Shown here piece by piece: positions 41,175 to 50,161 of a DNA stretch of 64,000 nucleotides; within the stretch, counting starts at the first letter, position 1, and the number at the start of each line of letters is the position of its first letter. Made by a program: the position numbers and the translations under genes. Source of the stretch: Cacconaster sp045114175 (GTDB lineage Bacteria; Bacteroidota; Bacteroidia; Bacteroidales; UBA932); NCBI GenBank assembly GCA_045114175.1, contig JBGUJZ010000039.1:1-64000 (forward strand), read 5' to 3'. The notes under the pieces are model-generated. The model saw only the letters and a list, made by a program, of their open reading frames with translations, was not told the origin of the DNA and made no database searches.

Positions 41175-43703
41175 ATGTCGCTCGAACAGAAGTTGGGGTT
41201 TGACCGGGTGAGGGGGCTGGTGCACAACCGCTGCCAGAGCCTCTATGCGCAGGCCAAGGTGGCCGAGGAGGAGATTTCACGCGACGGCGGGGAGATTCTC
41301 GCACGGCTCCGCCTCACGGACGAGATGCGCACCATCTGCCTGTTCGAAGACGACTTTCCGGTCAACGGCTATGTTGACACGCGTCCCTTCCTGGTGCCGC
41401 TCGATGCCGAGGGTACCAGCATCGACCTTCCCTCGCTGGGCAAACTGCGCACCGCACTCGATACCCTCCGCCAGCTGTTGGGATTCTTTGCGCGCAGCAA
41501 GGAGGATCTCTACCCGAACCTGCGGGCCTTTTCGGCCGATGTAACCTACGATCCCGAGATTGCCCGGCGCATTGCAGCGATTCTGGACCGCAATGGCGGG
41601 GTCAAGGACAGCGCCTCGCCCGAACTGGCCAACATCCGCCGCTCGCTGCGCGAAAAAGACGGGGTGATTGCCACCCGCATCGCCGCCATCCTGCGTGCCG
41701 CCAAGGCCGAAGGATTGGTGGGGGAAGATGTCTCCGCATCGGTGCGCGACGGCCGCACGCTGATTCCCGTGCCGGCGGCCTCCAAGAAGCGGCTTCCGGG
41801 CTTTGTGTACGACGAATCGGCCAGCGGCAAGACGGTCTTCATAGAGCCGCTGGAGGTGGTGGAGCTGGAGAACCAGGTGCGCGAACTGCAATTCGAGGAG
41901 CAGCGCGAGATTCAGCGCATCCTCTTTGAATTCACGGAGTTCATCCGTCCTGCGCTGCCCGAACTGGTGGCCGCTTCCGACTATATGGGCGAGATGGATT
42001 TCATCCACGCCAAGGCGATGGTGGCCGTGGATATGATTGCCGGTATGCCCATCCTTTCGGATACCGGCGAACTGACCCTGCGCAAGGCGCGCCATCCGTT
42101 GCTGGAGGCCTCTCTGCGCCGCGAGCACAAAGAGATTGTTCCGCTCACGCTCACCCTCACGCGTGACAAGCATATCCTGCTGATTTCCGGCCCGAATGCC
42201 GGAGGTAAGTCGGTCTGCCTCAAGACGGTAGGCCTGTTGCAATACATGTTCCAGTGGGGCATGCTCATCCCCACCTCGGAGATTTCGGAGCTTCCGATCT
42301 TCGATGAAATCTTCATTGATATCGGCGACGACCAGTCGCTGGAAAACGACCTGAGCACCTATAGCTCCCACCTGGCGCACCTGCGCGAGATTCTGGAGAA
42401 GGCCTCCGAGCGGACGCTGGTGCTGATCGACGAATTCGGCAGCGGTACGGAGCCGGCCGCCGGCGGTGCGATTGCCGAGGCGGTGCTGAGCGAACTGGAC
42501 CGCCGGGGCGTCTATGGCGTGGTCACCACCCACTATACCAACCTCAAACTCTACGCCTCGGGCAGTACGGGCGTCATCAATGGCGCCATGCTCTTCGATG
42601 CGGCGGCCATCCAGCCCATGTTCCAACTGGAGATGGGGCTTCCGGGCAACTCCTTCGCCTTTGAACTGGCCCGCAAGATGGGCCTCCCCGAACCGCTGGT
42701 CAAGGATGCCGAGGAGCGCGCCGGCACGGAATACGTCAGCATCGAGCGCAACCTGCGCCGCATTGCCCGCAACCGCAAGGCACTGGATGAAAAGCTGGCC
42801 CACATCAAGGCCACCGACAAGACGCTGGAGGGGTTGACGGACAAATACCAGAAAGAGTTGGCCGAGGTCAAGGCCCTCAAGAAGCAGATGCTGGACGAAG
42901 CGCGCGAAGAGGCGCGCGCCATCATCGCAGGGGCCAACAAGCAGGTGGAGCGCACCATCCGCGACATCCGCGAAGCGCAGGCCGACAAAGAGAAGACCCG
43001 CCTTATCCGCAAGGAGATGGCCGACTTCAAAGAGGGAATCGACCGGGAAACCCTGAGCGAAAACGACCGCAAGATAGAAGAAAAGATGGCCCGCATCCTG
43101 GCCCGCAAGGAACGGGAGCGGCAGCGGAAAGCACAGCGTGGCGAACGCGAGGCGGCAGCTGCCCAGGCCATCAAAGAGGCTCAGCCCAAGGTGGCGCCGG
43201 TGCGTGCCGGGGAAAAGTCCGCCGATGCGCCGCTGGCGGTGGGCGACAAGGTAATCGTGCGCTCCAACGGCCTGCCGGGCGAGATTTCCCGCATCAGCGG
43301 CCGCGATGTGTTCGTGGCCATCGGCAGCATCACCAGCCGGATGAAGGCCGACAAGGTGGAGCGGATCTCCGCCACCCAGTATCGCGAACTGACCAAAGGG
43401 ACCGTCCCGGTTCGCAAGAGCTACAGCTCTTCGTCACTCTCCGAGCGCCGGCTGCAGTTCTCCCCGAGCATCGACATCCGCGGAGAGCGGCTCAACGACG
43501 CCATGGAGATTGTGGTCCGCTTCATAGACGATGCCATGATGCTGGGCATGGGGCAGGTAAAGATTCTGCACGGAAAGGGCAACGGAGTGCTTCGCGAAGA
43601 GATTCGCAAATACCTCCGTACGGTTCCCGGCGTAGCCTCTGCCCGCGACGAATCGCTGGAGCTCGGCGGCGCCGGAATCACCGTTGTAGAGTTCGATCTG
43701 TAG
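41175..43703 (+). CDS. mutS2: Endonuclease MutS2 with Smr domain
   Basis: 842 aa. The MutS core ATPase has Walker A SGPNAGGKS (near residue 338), the Q-loop/signature DDQSLENDLSTYSSHL and Walker B TLVLIDEFGSGTEP. A long charged coiled coil follows (about 515-670). The C-terminal Smr nuclease domain contains SIDIRGERLNDA and ILHGKGNGVLREEI. It suppresses homologous recombination or rescues collided ribosomes in other bacteria. It converges with the S9 peptidase gene 3 nt away. Confidence 0.95.
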   Translation: MSLEQKLGFDRVRGLVHNRCQSLYAQAKVAEEEISRDGGEILARLRLTDEMRTICLFEDDFPVNGYVDTRPFLVPLDAEGTSIDLPSLGKLRTALDTLRQLLGFFARSKEDLYPNLRAFSADVTYDPEIARRIAAILDRNGGVKDSASPELANIRRSLREKDGVIATRIAAILRAAKAEGLVGEDVSASVRDGRTLIPVPAASKKRLPGFVYDESASGKTVFIEPLEVVELENQVRELQFEEQREIQRILFEFTEFIRPALPELVAASDYMGEMDFIHAKAMVAVDMIAGMPILSDTGELTLRKARHPLLEASLRREHKEIVPLTLTLTRDKHILLISGPNAGGKSVCLKTVGLLQYMFQWGMLIPTSEISELPIFDEIFIDIGDDQSLENDLSTYSSHLAHLREILEKASERTLVLIDEFGSGTEPAAGGAIAEAVLSELDRRGVYGVVTTHYTNLKLYASGSTGVINGAMLFDAAAIQPMFQLEMGLPGNSFAFELARKMGLPEPLVKDAEERAGTEYVSIERNLRRIARNRKALDEKLAHIKATDKTLEGLTDKYQKELAEVKALKKQMLDEAREEARAIIAGANKQVERTIRDIREAQADKEKTRLIRKEMADFKEGIDRETLSENDRKIEEKMARILARKERERQRKAQRGEREAAAAQAIKEAQPKVAPVRAGEKSADAPLAVGDKVIVRSNGLPGEISRISGRDVFVAIGSITSRMKADKVERISATQYRELTKGTVPVRKSYSSSSLSERRLQFSPSIDIRGERLNDAMEIVVRFIDDAMMLGMGQVKILHGKGNGVLREEIRKYLRTVPGVASARDESLELGGAGITVVEFDL

Positions 43704-43705
43704 AT

Positions 43706-46195
43706 CTAGTCGTTATTCAACTCGCGGATATCCACCTGGTCGCGGCGGGAGCTGCCCAGGAGCCACTCGCTGTACCAGTCGGCCATACGCCAGAAGAAGT
43801 ACTCGTTCATATCGCCGAAGCCGTGACGCTGTCCCGGGAGGATCAGCATCTCGAAGCGCTTGTTGGCGCGGATCAGGGCATCCACCACGCGGATAGTGTT
43901 GCCCGGATGGACGTTGTCGTCAATGTCGCCGTGCACCAGCAGCAGGTGACCCTTGAGGTTCTTGGCCAGTGACTGGTTCTTGTCGATGCTATAGCGGAAA
44001 GTGGTGTCACCCTGGGCGGTGATCTCCTCCAGGATGCCGTGGTGCTGCTCGCTCCACCAGCGGTTGTACATGCTGTTGTCGTGGTTGCCGGCGCAGGAAA
44101 CGGCTGCCTTGAAGAAGTCGGGGTACTTGAGGATAGCTGCCGTTGACATGAATCCGCCGCCGCTGTGGCCGTGGATACCTACACGGTTGATATCAATGAA
44201 GTTATGGCGTGCAGCCAGCTGCTGGATCGCGTACTTCTGATCCTCCAGACCGTAGTCGCGGAGGTTGCCGTAGCCATAGTTGTGGTACCATTTGGAACGG
44301 TTCGGGTGACCGCCGCGGTTACCCACGGTGACCACGATGAAGCCGATCTGGGCCAGACGGTCCTTGCGGGTGAAGCCGCTGCTCCACGCCTCGGAGTTGC
44401 CTTCCACTTGCGGTCCCGGATAGACGTAGTCGATAATCGGGTAGGTCTTGGTGGAGTCAAAGTCGTACGGTTTGTACATATAACCGTAGAGGTCGGTGAC
44501 GCCGTCGGCTGCCTTGACCTTGAAGGGTTCGGGGAACTTGTAACCCGCTGCCAGGAGCTGGGAGAAGTCGGCGGTATCCAGGGCGCAGACCTTCTTGCCG
44601 TTTCCGTCAAAGACCGTCGCCATCGGGGCGCAGTCCACGCGGGAGTAGGTGCTTACAAAGTAACGGGAGTCGTCGCAGAAGCTGGTCACGGTGGAGTTGT
44701 AGCCGGCTTCGTCAATGCGCTTCATGCCTTTGCCGTCCAGGCCGACGCGGTAAACGTGGCCGTTGTAGGGGTTTTCCTCTTTGTCCACGCCCATTGCCAG
44801 GAAGTAAACCACGCGGGCCTTCTCATCTACGGAGAGGATCTGGTCCACATGGAACGCACCGTTGGCCACCGGGTTCTTCAGGGTACCGTCGGCACCATAG
44901 AGATAGAGGTTGGCCCAGCCGTTGCGCTCGCTCCACCAGAGCAGTTCGGAACCGTTGTTGATGAGGCGCAGGGGCTGCGTCTCCACATAGGTGTTGAGGC
45001 GCTCCTCAATCACGGGCTTCGCCACGGTATCGGCCACATTCACGGCGCAGATATCCACGCGCTTCAAATCGCGGCTGGTGCGCTGGATGTAGAATTTCTC
45101 GTTGTCACCCAGCCAGATGCTCTTGATATAGTCGTCGTTCTTCTCTTTCTGGAGGATCGGGCGGTTGAGGATATCGATGCTCTGGTCTTTCCAGGCCGCC
45201 ACGTCAATCATCTTGCAGTCCCCCGATTCGATATCGAAGAGGCAGAGGTAGTCCACCGGACCCGGCTCGCCCGGCATCTGGTATTTATAGGTCTGCAGGG
45301 TAGGGCGGGGCTGTGCGGTGGATTTGATCACCCAGAGCTCCTTCACGGGACGCATATCGAATTTCTCGATCGCGAAGTGACGGCCGTCGGGCGACCAGCG
45401 TGCCGTGGCGCTCATCCGTTCGGTAGTATCCTTGACAGTGGCTGCGCGATAGTTGCTGCCGCCATAGTAGAACTCCGGGGTGGCGTCGGTGGTCAGACGG
45501 TGCTCCACAACCGTAGAGTCCTTCTTGTCTTCCATCAGCTTCTTGACGTCGTCCATGCTCATCCAGTAGAGGTCGTAGTTCTTGGTGTAGAGAGCGCGGG
45601 TTCCGTCCGGGGAGATGTTGGCCCAGCGCGGGTAATCCTTGACCTCATCCTCTTCGGTCACATCCTTCAGGGTGTTGGACGCGATGTCGTATTCAAAGCG
45701 GAAGATCTTGTTCTCTTTCTTGGGCTTCTCAGGCTTCTTGTCATCCTTCTTCTCCTTGCCTTCAGCGGCGCCTTCTTCCTTCACGGCCTCATCTTTTTTC
45801 TTCTTGTCCTTCTTCTCCACCATCAGCGTGCTCTTGATCTCGAAGGTGAACTTGGAGTCGTCTTTCAGGCGGAATTTCTGGAAAGGAATGTGCTGAGCAT
45901 CAAAGGGATCCTTAACGATCTCGGAGAGCTCCATCGCCAGTTTTTCCATATCGAAGACAGCCGTGCGCGTGCCGCGGGTGGCATCTACGATATAATATTG
46001 TGCACCCTGGGAGGTCTCCCATTTGTACCAGAATTTGTCTGAATTGCTGAACCAGTGGGGATCCACACGGAGGGAGTGAACCATGGCACCCACCTTCTTG
46101 GCGGAATACTGGTCGGCGAGTTCATAATTGGGCTGGGCCATTGCCGCGCTGCCGCACAGCAGGAAAGCCAGCATCAAAGTCAGTCTTGCTTTCAT
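43706..46195 (-). CDS. S9 family prolyl oligopeptidase/dipeptidyl-peptidase IV-like, exported
   Basis: 829 aa. A signal peptide precedes a beta-propeller (about residues 30-540) and an alpha/beta hydrolase with GIHGHSGGGFMS (nucleophile Ser), GDIDDNVHP (Asp) and GQRHGFGD (His). It removes dipeptides, typically after Pro or Ala, in the periplasm. Residues about 127-166 form a highly charged Lys/Glu/Asp tract (KKDKKKKDEAVKEEG and KKPEKPKKENK), which interrupts the propeller and is unusual. The neighbour 3 nt upstream is a phosphoesterase. Confidence 0.92.
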   Translation of the reverse strand: MKARLTLMLAFLLCGSAAMAQPNYELADQYSAKKVGAMVHSLRVDPHWFSNSDKFWYKWETSQGAQYYIVDATRGTRTAVFDMEKLAMELSEIVKDPFDAQHIPFQKFRLKDDSKFTFEIKSTLMVEKKDKKKKDEAVKEEGAAEGKEKKDDKKPEKPKKENKIFRFEYDIASNTLKDVTEEDEVKDYPRWANISPDGTRALYTKNYDLYWMSMDDVKKLMEDKKDSTVVEHRLTTDATPEFYYGGSNYRAATVKDTTERMSATARWSPDGRHFAIEKFDMRPVKELWVIKSTAQPRPTLQTYKYQMPGEPGPVDYLCLFDIESGDCKMIDVAAWKDQSIDILNRPILQKEKNDDYIKSIWLGDNEKFYIQRTSRDLKRVDICAVNVADTVAKPVIEERLNTYVETQPLRLINNGSELLWWSERNGWANLYLYGADGTLKNPVANGAFHVDQILSVDEKARVVYFLAMGVDKEENPYNGHVYRVGLDGKGMKRIDEAGYNSTVTSFCDDSRYFVSTYSRVDCAPMATVFDGNGKKVCALDTADFSQLLAAGYKFPEPFKVKAADGVTDLYGYMYKPYDFDSTKTYPIIDYVYPGPQVEGNSEAWSSGFTRKDRLAQIGFIVVTVGNRGGHPNRSKWYHNYGYGNLRDYGLEDQKYAIQQLAARHNFIDINRVGIHGHSGGGFMSTAAILKYPDFFKAAVSCAGNHDNSMYNRWWSEQHHGILEEITAQGDTTFRYSIDKNQSLAKNLKGHLLLVHGDIDDNVHPGNTIRVVDALIRANKRFEMLILPGQRHGFGDMNEYFFWRMADWYSEWLLGSSRRDQVDIRELNND

Positions 46196-46198
46196 AAA

Positions 46199-46708
46199 TT
46201 ATAAGGTTGTTTGAATAATCTTTTTCCATTCGCCCACCTCCATGTCGGTCACCTGGCCGCCGTCGATCCGGAAGCGGAGGGCCGTCTGCACGGTGTGGAA
46301 GCCGAAGTTTCCAGCCGCGCCGGGATTCAGGGTGAGCATGTTGAAATGCTTGTCGTTCATCACTTTGAGGATGTGCGAATGGCCGCAGACAAAAAGGTTG
46401 GGCCGATGTGCGGCAATCAGTTGCAGGGCCCGGCTGTCGTAACGTCCGGGATAACCGCCAATGTGCATCATCAGCACCTTCATTCCGCCCAGGGTGAACA
46501 CCTGCACCGGCGGACAGCAGCGGCGCAGTTCCGCCCCGTCGCAATTGCCGTAAACGGCGGTCAGCGGCTTGAAGGCGGAGATGGCGTCGAACACTTCCAC
46601 CGTGCCGAAATCGCCTGCATGCCAGATGGTATCCACCGGAGCAAGGAAGTCCCTGACCCGGTTGTCCCAAAGTCCATGCGTATCCGAAATCAATCCGACG
46701 TAAGCCAT
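46199..46708 (-). CDS. YfcE/MJ0936-family metallophosphoesterase
   Basis: 169 aa from the ATG at 46708. A much longer open frame continues upstream but lies antisense to the SusC gene and is rejected. Metal-site motifs are LISDTHGLWD, HAGDFG, VYGNCD, MHIGGYPG and FVCGHSH, the standard set of the small phosphodiesterases. It hydrolyses phosphodiesters in the cytoplasm; the substrate is unknown. It ends 3 nt before the S9 peptidase ATG, so both are likely transcribed together. Confidence 0.92.
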   Translation of the reverse strand: MAYVGLISDTHGLWDNRVRDFLAPVDTIWHAGDFGTVEVFDAISAFKPLTAVYGNCDGAELRRCCPPVQVFTLGGMKVLMMHIGGYPGRYDSRALQLIAAHRPNLFVCGHSHILKVMNDKHFNMLTLNPGAAGNFGFHTVQTALRFRIDGGQVTDMEVGEWKKIIQTTL

Positions 46709-46728
46709 CTCAAAACGTTTCAGGGATA

Positions 46729-46736
46729 CAAAGTTA
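46729..46736 (-). promoter_or_regulatory. -7 box for the phosphoesterase/S9 peptidase pair
   Basis: TAACTTTG on the minus strand matches TAnnTTTG and lies 20 nt upstream of the ATG at 46708. It is divergent from the SusC promoter box at 46757. Confidence 0.5.
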
Positions 46737-46756
46737 GCAATTATTAGAAAATACAT

Positions 46757-46764
46757 ATATTTGT
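46757..46764 (+). promoter_or_regulatory. -7 box of the SusCD locus
   Basis: TATATTTG matches TAnnTTTG, with about 60 nt of leader to the SusC ATG at 46826. No well-spaced TTTG lies upstream. Confidence 0.55.
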
Positions 46765-46825
46765 ACGTTTTATACGCGCCTGTAACTTGGCGCCACTGTA
46801 TCAGACAATTATTTAACCCATACCT

Positions 46826-49800
46826 ATGAAAAAACTGAAATTGTTTTTCCCGGTGGTGGCTCTTTTGCTCTTTGCAACCGCCGCGTTCGCCCAGAACACG
46901 GTGGTCAAGGGTGTGGTGATTGCCGAGGAAGACGGATTGCCGGTGATTGCGGCTTCGGTTTTCGGTAAGGATACCAAGATTGGTACCGTGACCGATATCG
47001 ATGGCCAGTTCACCCTGGAAGTTCCGCCTTCCGTCAAAATCCTGGTGATCTCCTACACCGGTATGAAGACCAAAGAGGTTCCGGTACAGCCGAATGTCAA
47101 GGTCATCCTCAGCACGGATTCCCAGATGCTGGAGGAGGTCGTTGTCACCGGTATGCAGAAGATGGACAAGCGCCTCTTCACCGGTTCCACCACGAAAGTC
47201 TCGGCAGATGATGCCAAGATTGCCGGTATCGCCGATATCTCGCGCTCCCTCGAGGGACGTGCCGCCGGCGTGTCGGTCCAGAATGTCTCCGGTACGTTCG
47301 GTACCGCTCCGAAGATCCGCGTGCGAGGCGCCACCTCCATCTACGGTAGCTCCAAGCCGCTGTGGGTCGTGGACGGCGTCATTATGGAAGATGTCGTTGA
47401 GGTAGATGCCGAAAGCCTCTCCTCGGGTGATGCCAACACCCTGATCTCTTCCGCCATCGCCGGCCTCAACTCGGACGATATCGAGTCGTTCGACATCCTC
47501 AAGGATGGTTCGGCGACCTCCATCTACGGTGCCCGCGCAATGGCCGGTGTCATCGTCGTGACCACCAAGAAAGGTAAGGCGGGCCACAGCAGCATCAGCT
47601 ATTCCGGTGAATACACGATGCGCCTCAAGCCTACCTATTCCACCTTCAACATCATGAACTCCCAGGACCAGATGTCCATCTACCAGGAGCTTCAGCAGAA
47701 GGGTTACCTCTCCTATGCGGGTACGGCGAATGCGGCCTCGAGCGGTGTGTACGGAAAGATGTACGAACTCATTACCAAGTACGACCAGACCTCCGGCCAG
47801 TTCGGCCTGGCCAATACGGCCGAGGCCAAGGCGGCTTACTTGCGCGCTGCAGAGTACCGCAACACCGACTGGTTCGACCGTCTCTTCTCCTACAGCATCC
47901 AGCACAACCACTCCATCTCCATGACGGGTGGTACGGATAAGGGCAACTACTACGCTTCCCTCTCCGTGATGGACGACCCGGGTTGGACCACGCAGAGTTC
48001 GGTGCAGCGCTTCACGGGCAACCTGAACGCTACCCACCGCATCTACGACAACCTCACCCTCAACATCATCAGCAACGCCGCTTACCGTAAGCAGCGCGCG
48101 CCGGGAACCCTGAGTTCCAAGATTGATGCGGTGAACGGTGAGGTGAAGCGTGACTTCGATATCAACCCGTATTCCTACGCGCTGAACACTTCCCGTACGC
48201 TGGACCCGGATGAGTTCTATACCCGCAACTATGCGCCCTTCAACATCTTCCACGAGTTGGAGAACAACTACATCGATATCGACGTGGCCAACCTCCGCTT
48301 CCAGGGAGAATTGAAGTACAAACCCATCTCCAAAGTGGAGATTTCCGTCCTGGGAGCTGCCAAATATACCGCTTCGGTCCGCCAGCACTACATCAAGGAC
48401 GACTCCAACCAGGCAATGGCCTACCGCGCTGCCGGCACGACCACCATCCAGAACAACAACACCTATCTTTATACCGATCCGGACGATCCGTTCGCATTGC
48501 CGGAGATTATCCTGCCCTACGGCGGTATCTACGAGCGCAACGACAACAAGATGTTCGGATGGGACTTCCGCGCGACGGCAACCTACAACGATACCTTCGC
48601 CGTGGACCATATCATCAACCTCTACGGCGGTATGGAGACCAACTCCATTGACCGTGAGGCCGTCTGGTTCCGTGGCTGGGGTCTGCAGTACGACCTGGGC
48701 GAAGAGGCCAACTACGACTACCGCATCTTCAAGCGCGGCAAGGAAGACGGCAACGATTACTACACGATCGGTCACACCTATGACCGTCGCGCCGCCTTCT
48801 TCGGAACGGCCACCTACTCCTACAAGGGCCGCTACAGCCTCAACGGCACCATCCGTTACGAGGGTTCCAACCAGCTGGGTAAGAGCCGCAAGGCACGCTG
48901 GCTGCCTACCTGGAACCTCTCCGCAAAGTGGAATGTCTCCGACGAACCTTTCATGAAGGACTACCGCGAGAAGATCTCCCACCTGGCACTCAAGGCTTCC
49001 TACTCCCTGACCGCTGAGCGCGGCCCGGTGAACAACTCGCTGATGATTATCCGCGCGGATACCCCGTGGCGCTACTCCACCAGCGACAGCGAAACCATCC
49101 TCTACATCTCCTCGCCGGCCAACCCTGACCTGACCTACGAGAAGAAGCACGAGCTGAACGTGGGTCTGGAGTTGGGTATGTTCGACAACCGCATCAACTT
49201 TGCCGGTGACTGGTACATGCGTAACAACTTCGACCTAATCGGCCCGACCTACACCACGGGTACCACCGGTTCCGTGACCAAGTATGGTAACGTGGCTGCG
49301 ATGAAGTCGAGCGGTTTCGAGCTCTCGCTCACCACGACCAACATCAAGAAGAAGAGCTTCAGCTGGACCACCAACTTCATCTATTCCCACACGAAGAACA
49401 TCGTCACCGAGCTGCTCTCCACGCGCCGCGTGATTGACCTCGTTTCGGGAACCGGTTTCGCCATGCAGGGGTACCCCAACCACAGTATCTTCTCCATTCC
49501 GTTCCGCGGACTGAATGAAGAGGGTCTTCCGACCTTCCTGGATCAGGATGGCAACGTCACCACGACGGGCATCTACTTCCAGACCTCGGATCCCAACAAG
49601 CTGGGCTTCCTGGAGTACTCCGGTACGGCCGATCCGACTGACGTCACCTCCCTGGGTAACACCATCCAGTGGAAAGGGTTGCGCCTGAATGTCTTCCTCA
49701 CCGGAAGCTTCGGCAACGTGATCCGTCTGGACCCGGTCTTCAAGGCCCGCTACAACGACCTTTCCTCCATGCCTAAGGAGTTCAACGACCGCTGGGTGAT

Positions 49801-50149
49801 CCCGGGCGACGAGAACCACACGACCATTCCGGTCATCGCCTCCCGTATCCAGAACCGCAACGACTCCCACCTGAGCTATGCCTACAACGCTTACAACTAC
49901 TCCACCGAGCGAATCGCCAAGGGCGACTTCGTCCGTCTGAAGGAGGTCTCCCTGAGCTACGACTTCTCCAAGAAGGTAGTCAAGGCGATGCGTCTGGGCT
50001 CGCTCTCTCTCAAACTGCAGGCTACCAACCTGTTCCTGCTCTATTCCGACTCCAAACTCAACGGACAGGATCCTGAGTTCTTCAACACCGGCGGTGTGGC
50101 CGTCCCGATGCCGAAGCAGGTGACCATGTCTCTTAAAATCGGTTTATAA
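46826..50149 (+). CDS. SusC/RagA-family TonB-linked outer membrane transporter
   Basis: 1107 aa. A signal peptide ends AFAQ. A carboxypeptidase-regulatory-like domain (about 22-105) leads to the SusC-type segment LEEVVVTGMQ, the plug (GVSVQNVSGTFGTAPKIRVRG, then DGSATSIYGARAMAGVIVVTTKKG) and a long barrel ending SLKIGL. It imports a substrate captured by the SusD partner encoded 12 nt downstream. No N-terminal STN domain is seen, so it is unlikely to signal through a FecI-type sigma factor. The substrate is unknown; the locus has no glycoside hydrolase. Confidence 0.95.
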   Translation: MKKLKLFFPVVALLLFATAAFAQNTVVKGVVIAEEDGLPVIAASVFGKDTKIGTVTDIDGQFTLEVPPSVKILVISYTGMKTKEVPVQPNVKVILSTDSQMLEEVVVTGMQKMDKRLFTGSTTKVSADDAKIAGIADISRSLEGRAAGVSVQNVSGTFGTAPKIRVRGATSIYGSSKPLWVVDGVIMEDVVEVDAESLSSGDANTLISSAIAGLNSDDIESFDILKDGSATSIYGARAMAGVIVVTTKKGKAGHSSISYSGEYTMRLKPTYSTFNIMNSQDQMSIYQELQQKGYLSYAGTANAASSGVYGKMYELITKYDQTSGQFGLANTAEAKAAYLRAAEYRNTDWFDRLFSYSIQHNHSISMTGGTDKGNYYASLSVMDDPGWTTQSSVQRFTGNLNATHRIYDNLTLNIISNAAYRKQRAPGTLSSKIDAVNGEVKRDFDINPYSYALNTSRTLDPDEFYTRNYAPFNIFHELENNYIDIDVANLRFQGELKYKPISKVEISVLGAAKYTASVRQHYIKDDSNQAMAYRAAGTTTIQNNNTYLYTDPDDPFALPEIILPYGGIYERNDNKMFGWDFRATATYNDTFAVDHIINLYGGMETNSIDREAVWFRGWGLQYDLGEEANYDYRIFKRGKEDGNDYYTIGHTYDRRAAFFGTATYSYKGRYSLNGTIRYEGSNQLGKSRKARWLPTWNLSAKWNVSDEPFMKDYREKISHLALKASYSLTAERGPVNNSLMIIRADTPWRYSTSDSETILYISSPANPDLTYEKKHELNVGLELGMFDNRINFAGDWYMRNNFDLIGPTYTTGTTGSVTKYGNVAAMKSSGFELSLTTTNIKKKSFSWTTNFIYSHTKNIVTELLSTRRVIDLVSGTGFAMQGYPNHSIFSIPFRGLNEEGLPTFLDQDGNVTTTGIYFQTSDPNKLGFLEYSGTADPTDVTSLGNTIQWKGLRLNVFLTGSFGNVIRLDPVFKARYNDLSSMPKEFNDRWVIPGDENHTTIPVIASRIQNRNDSHLSYAYNAYNYSTERIAKGDFVRLKEVSLSYDFSKKVVKAMRLGSLSLKLQATNLFLLYSDSKLNGQDPEFFNTGGVAVPMPKQVTMSLKIGL

Positions 50150-50161
50150 AGGAGGATGATT

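Noticed and set aside
46709..49150. N-terminal extension of the metallophosphoesterase to about 980 aa
   Set aside because: The extension is antisense to SusC and unrelated to any domain. The family start MAYVGLISDTHG at 46708 follows a promoter box.
50156..50161. SusD start at ATG 50156
   Set aside because: It directly abuts the GGAGG ribosome binding site; the ATG at 50162 has normal spacing.
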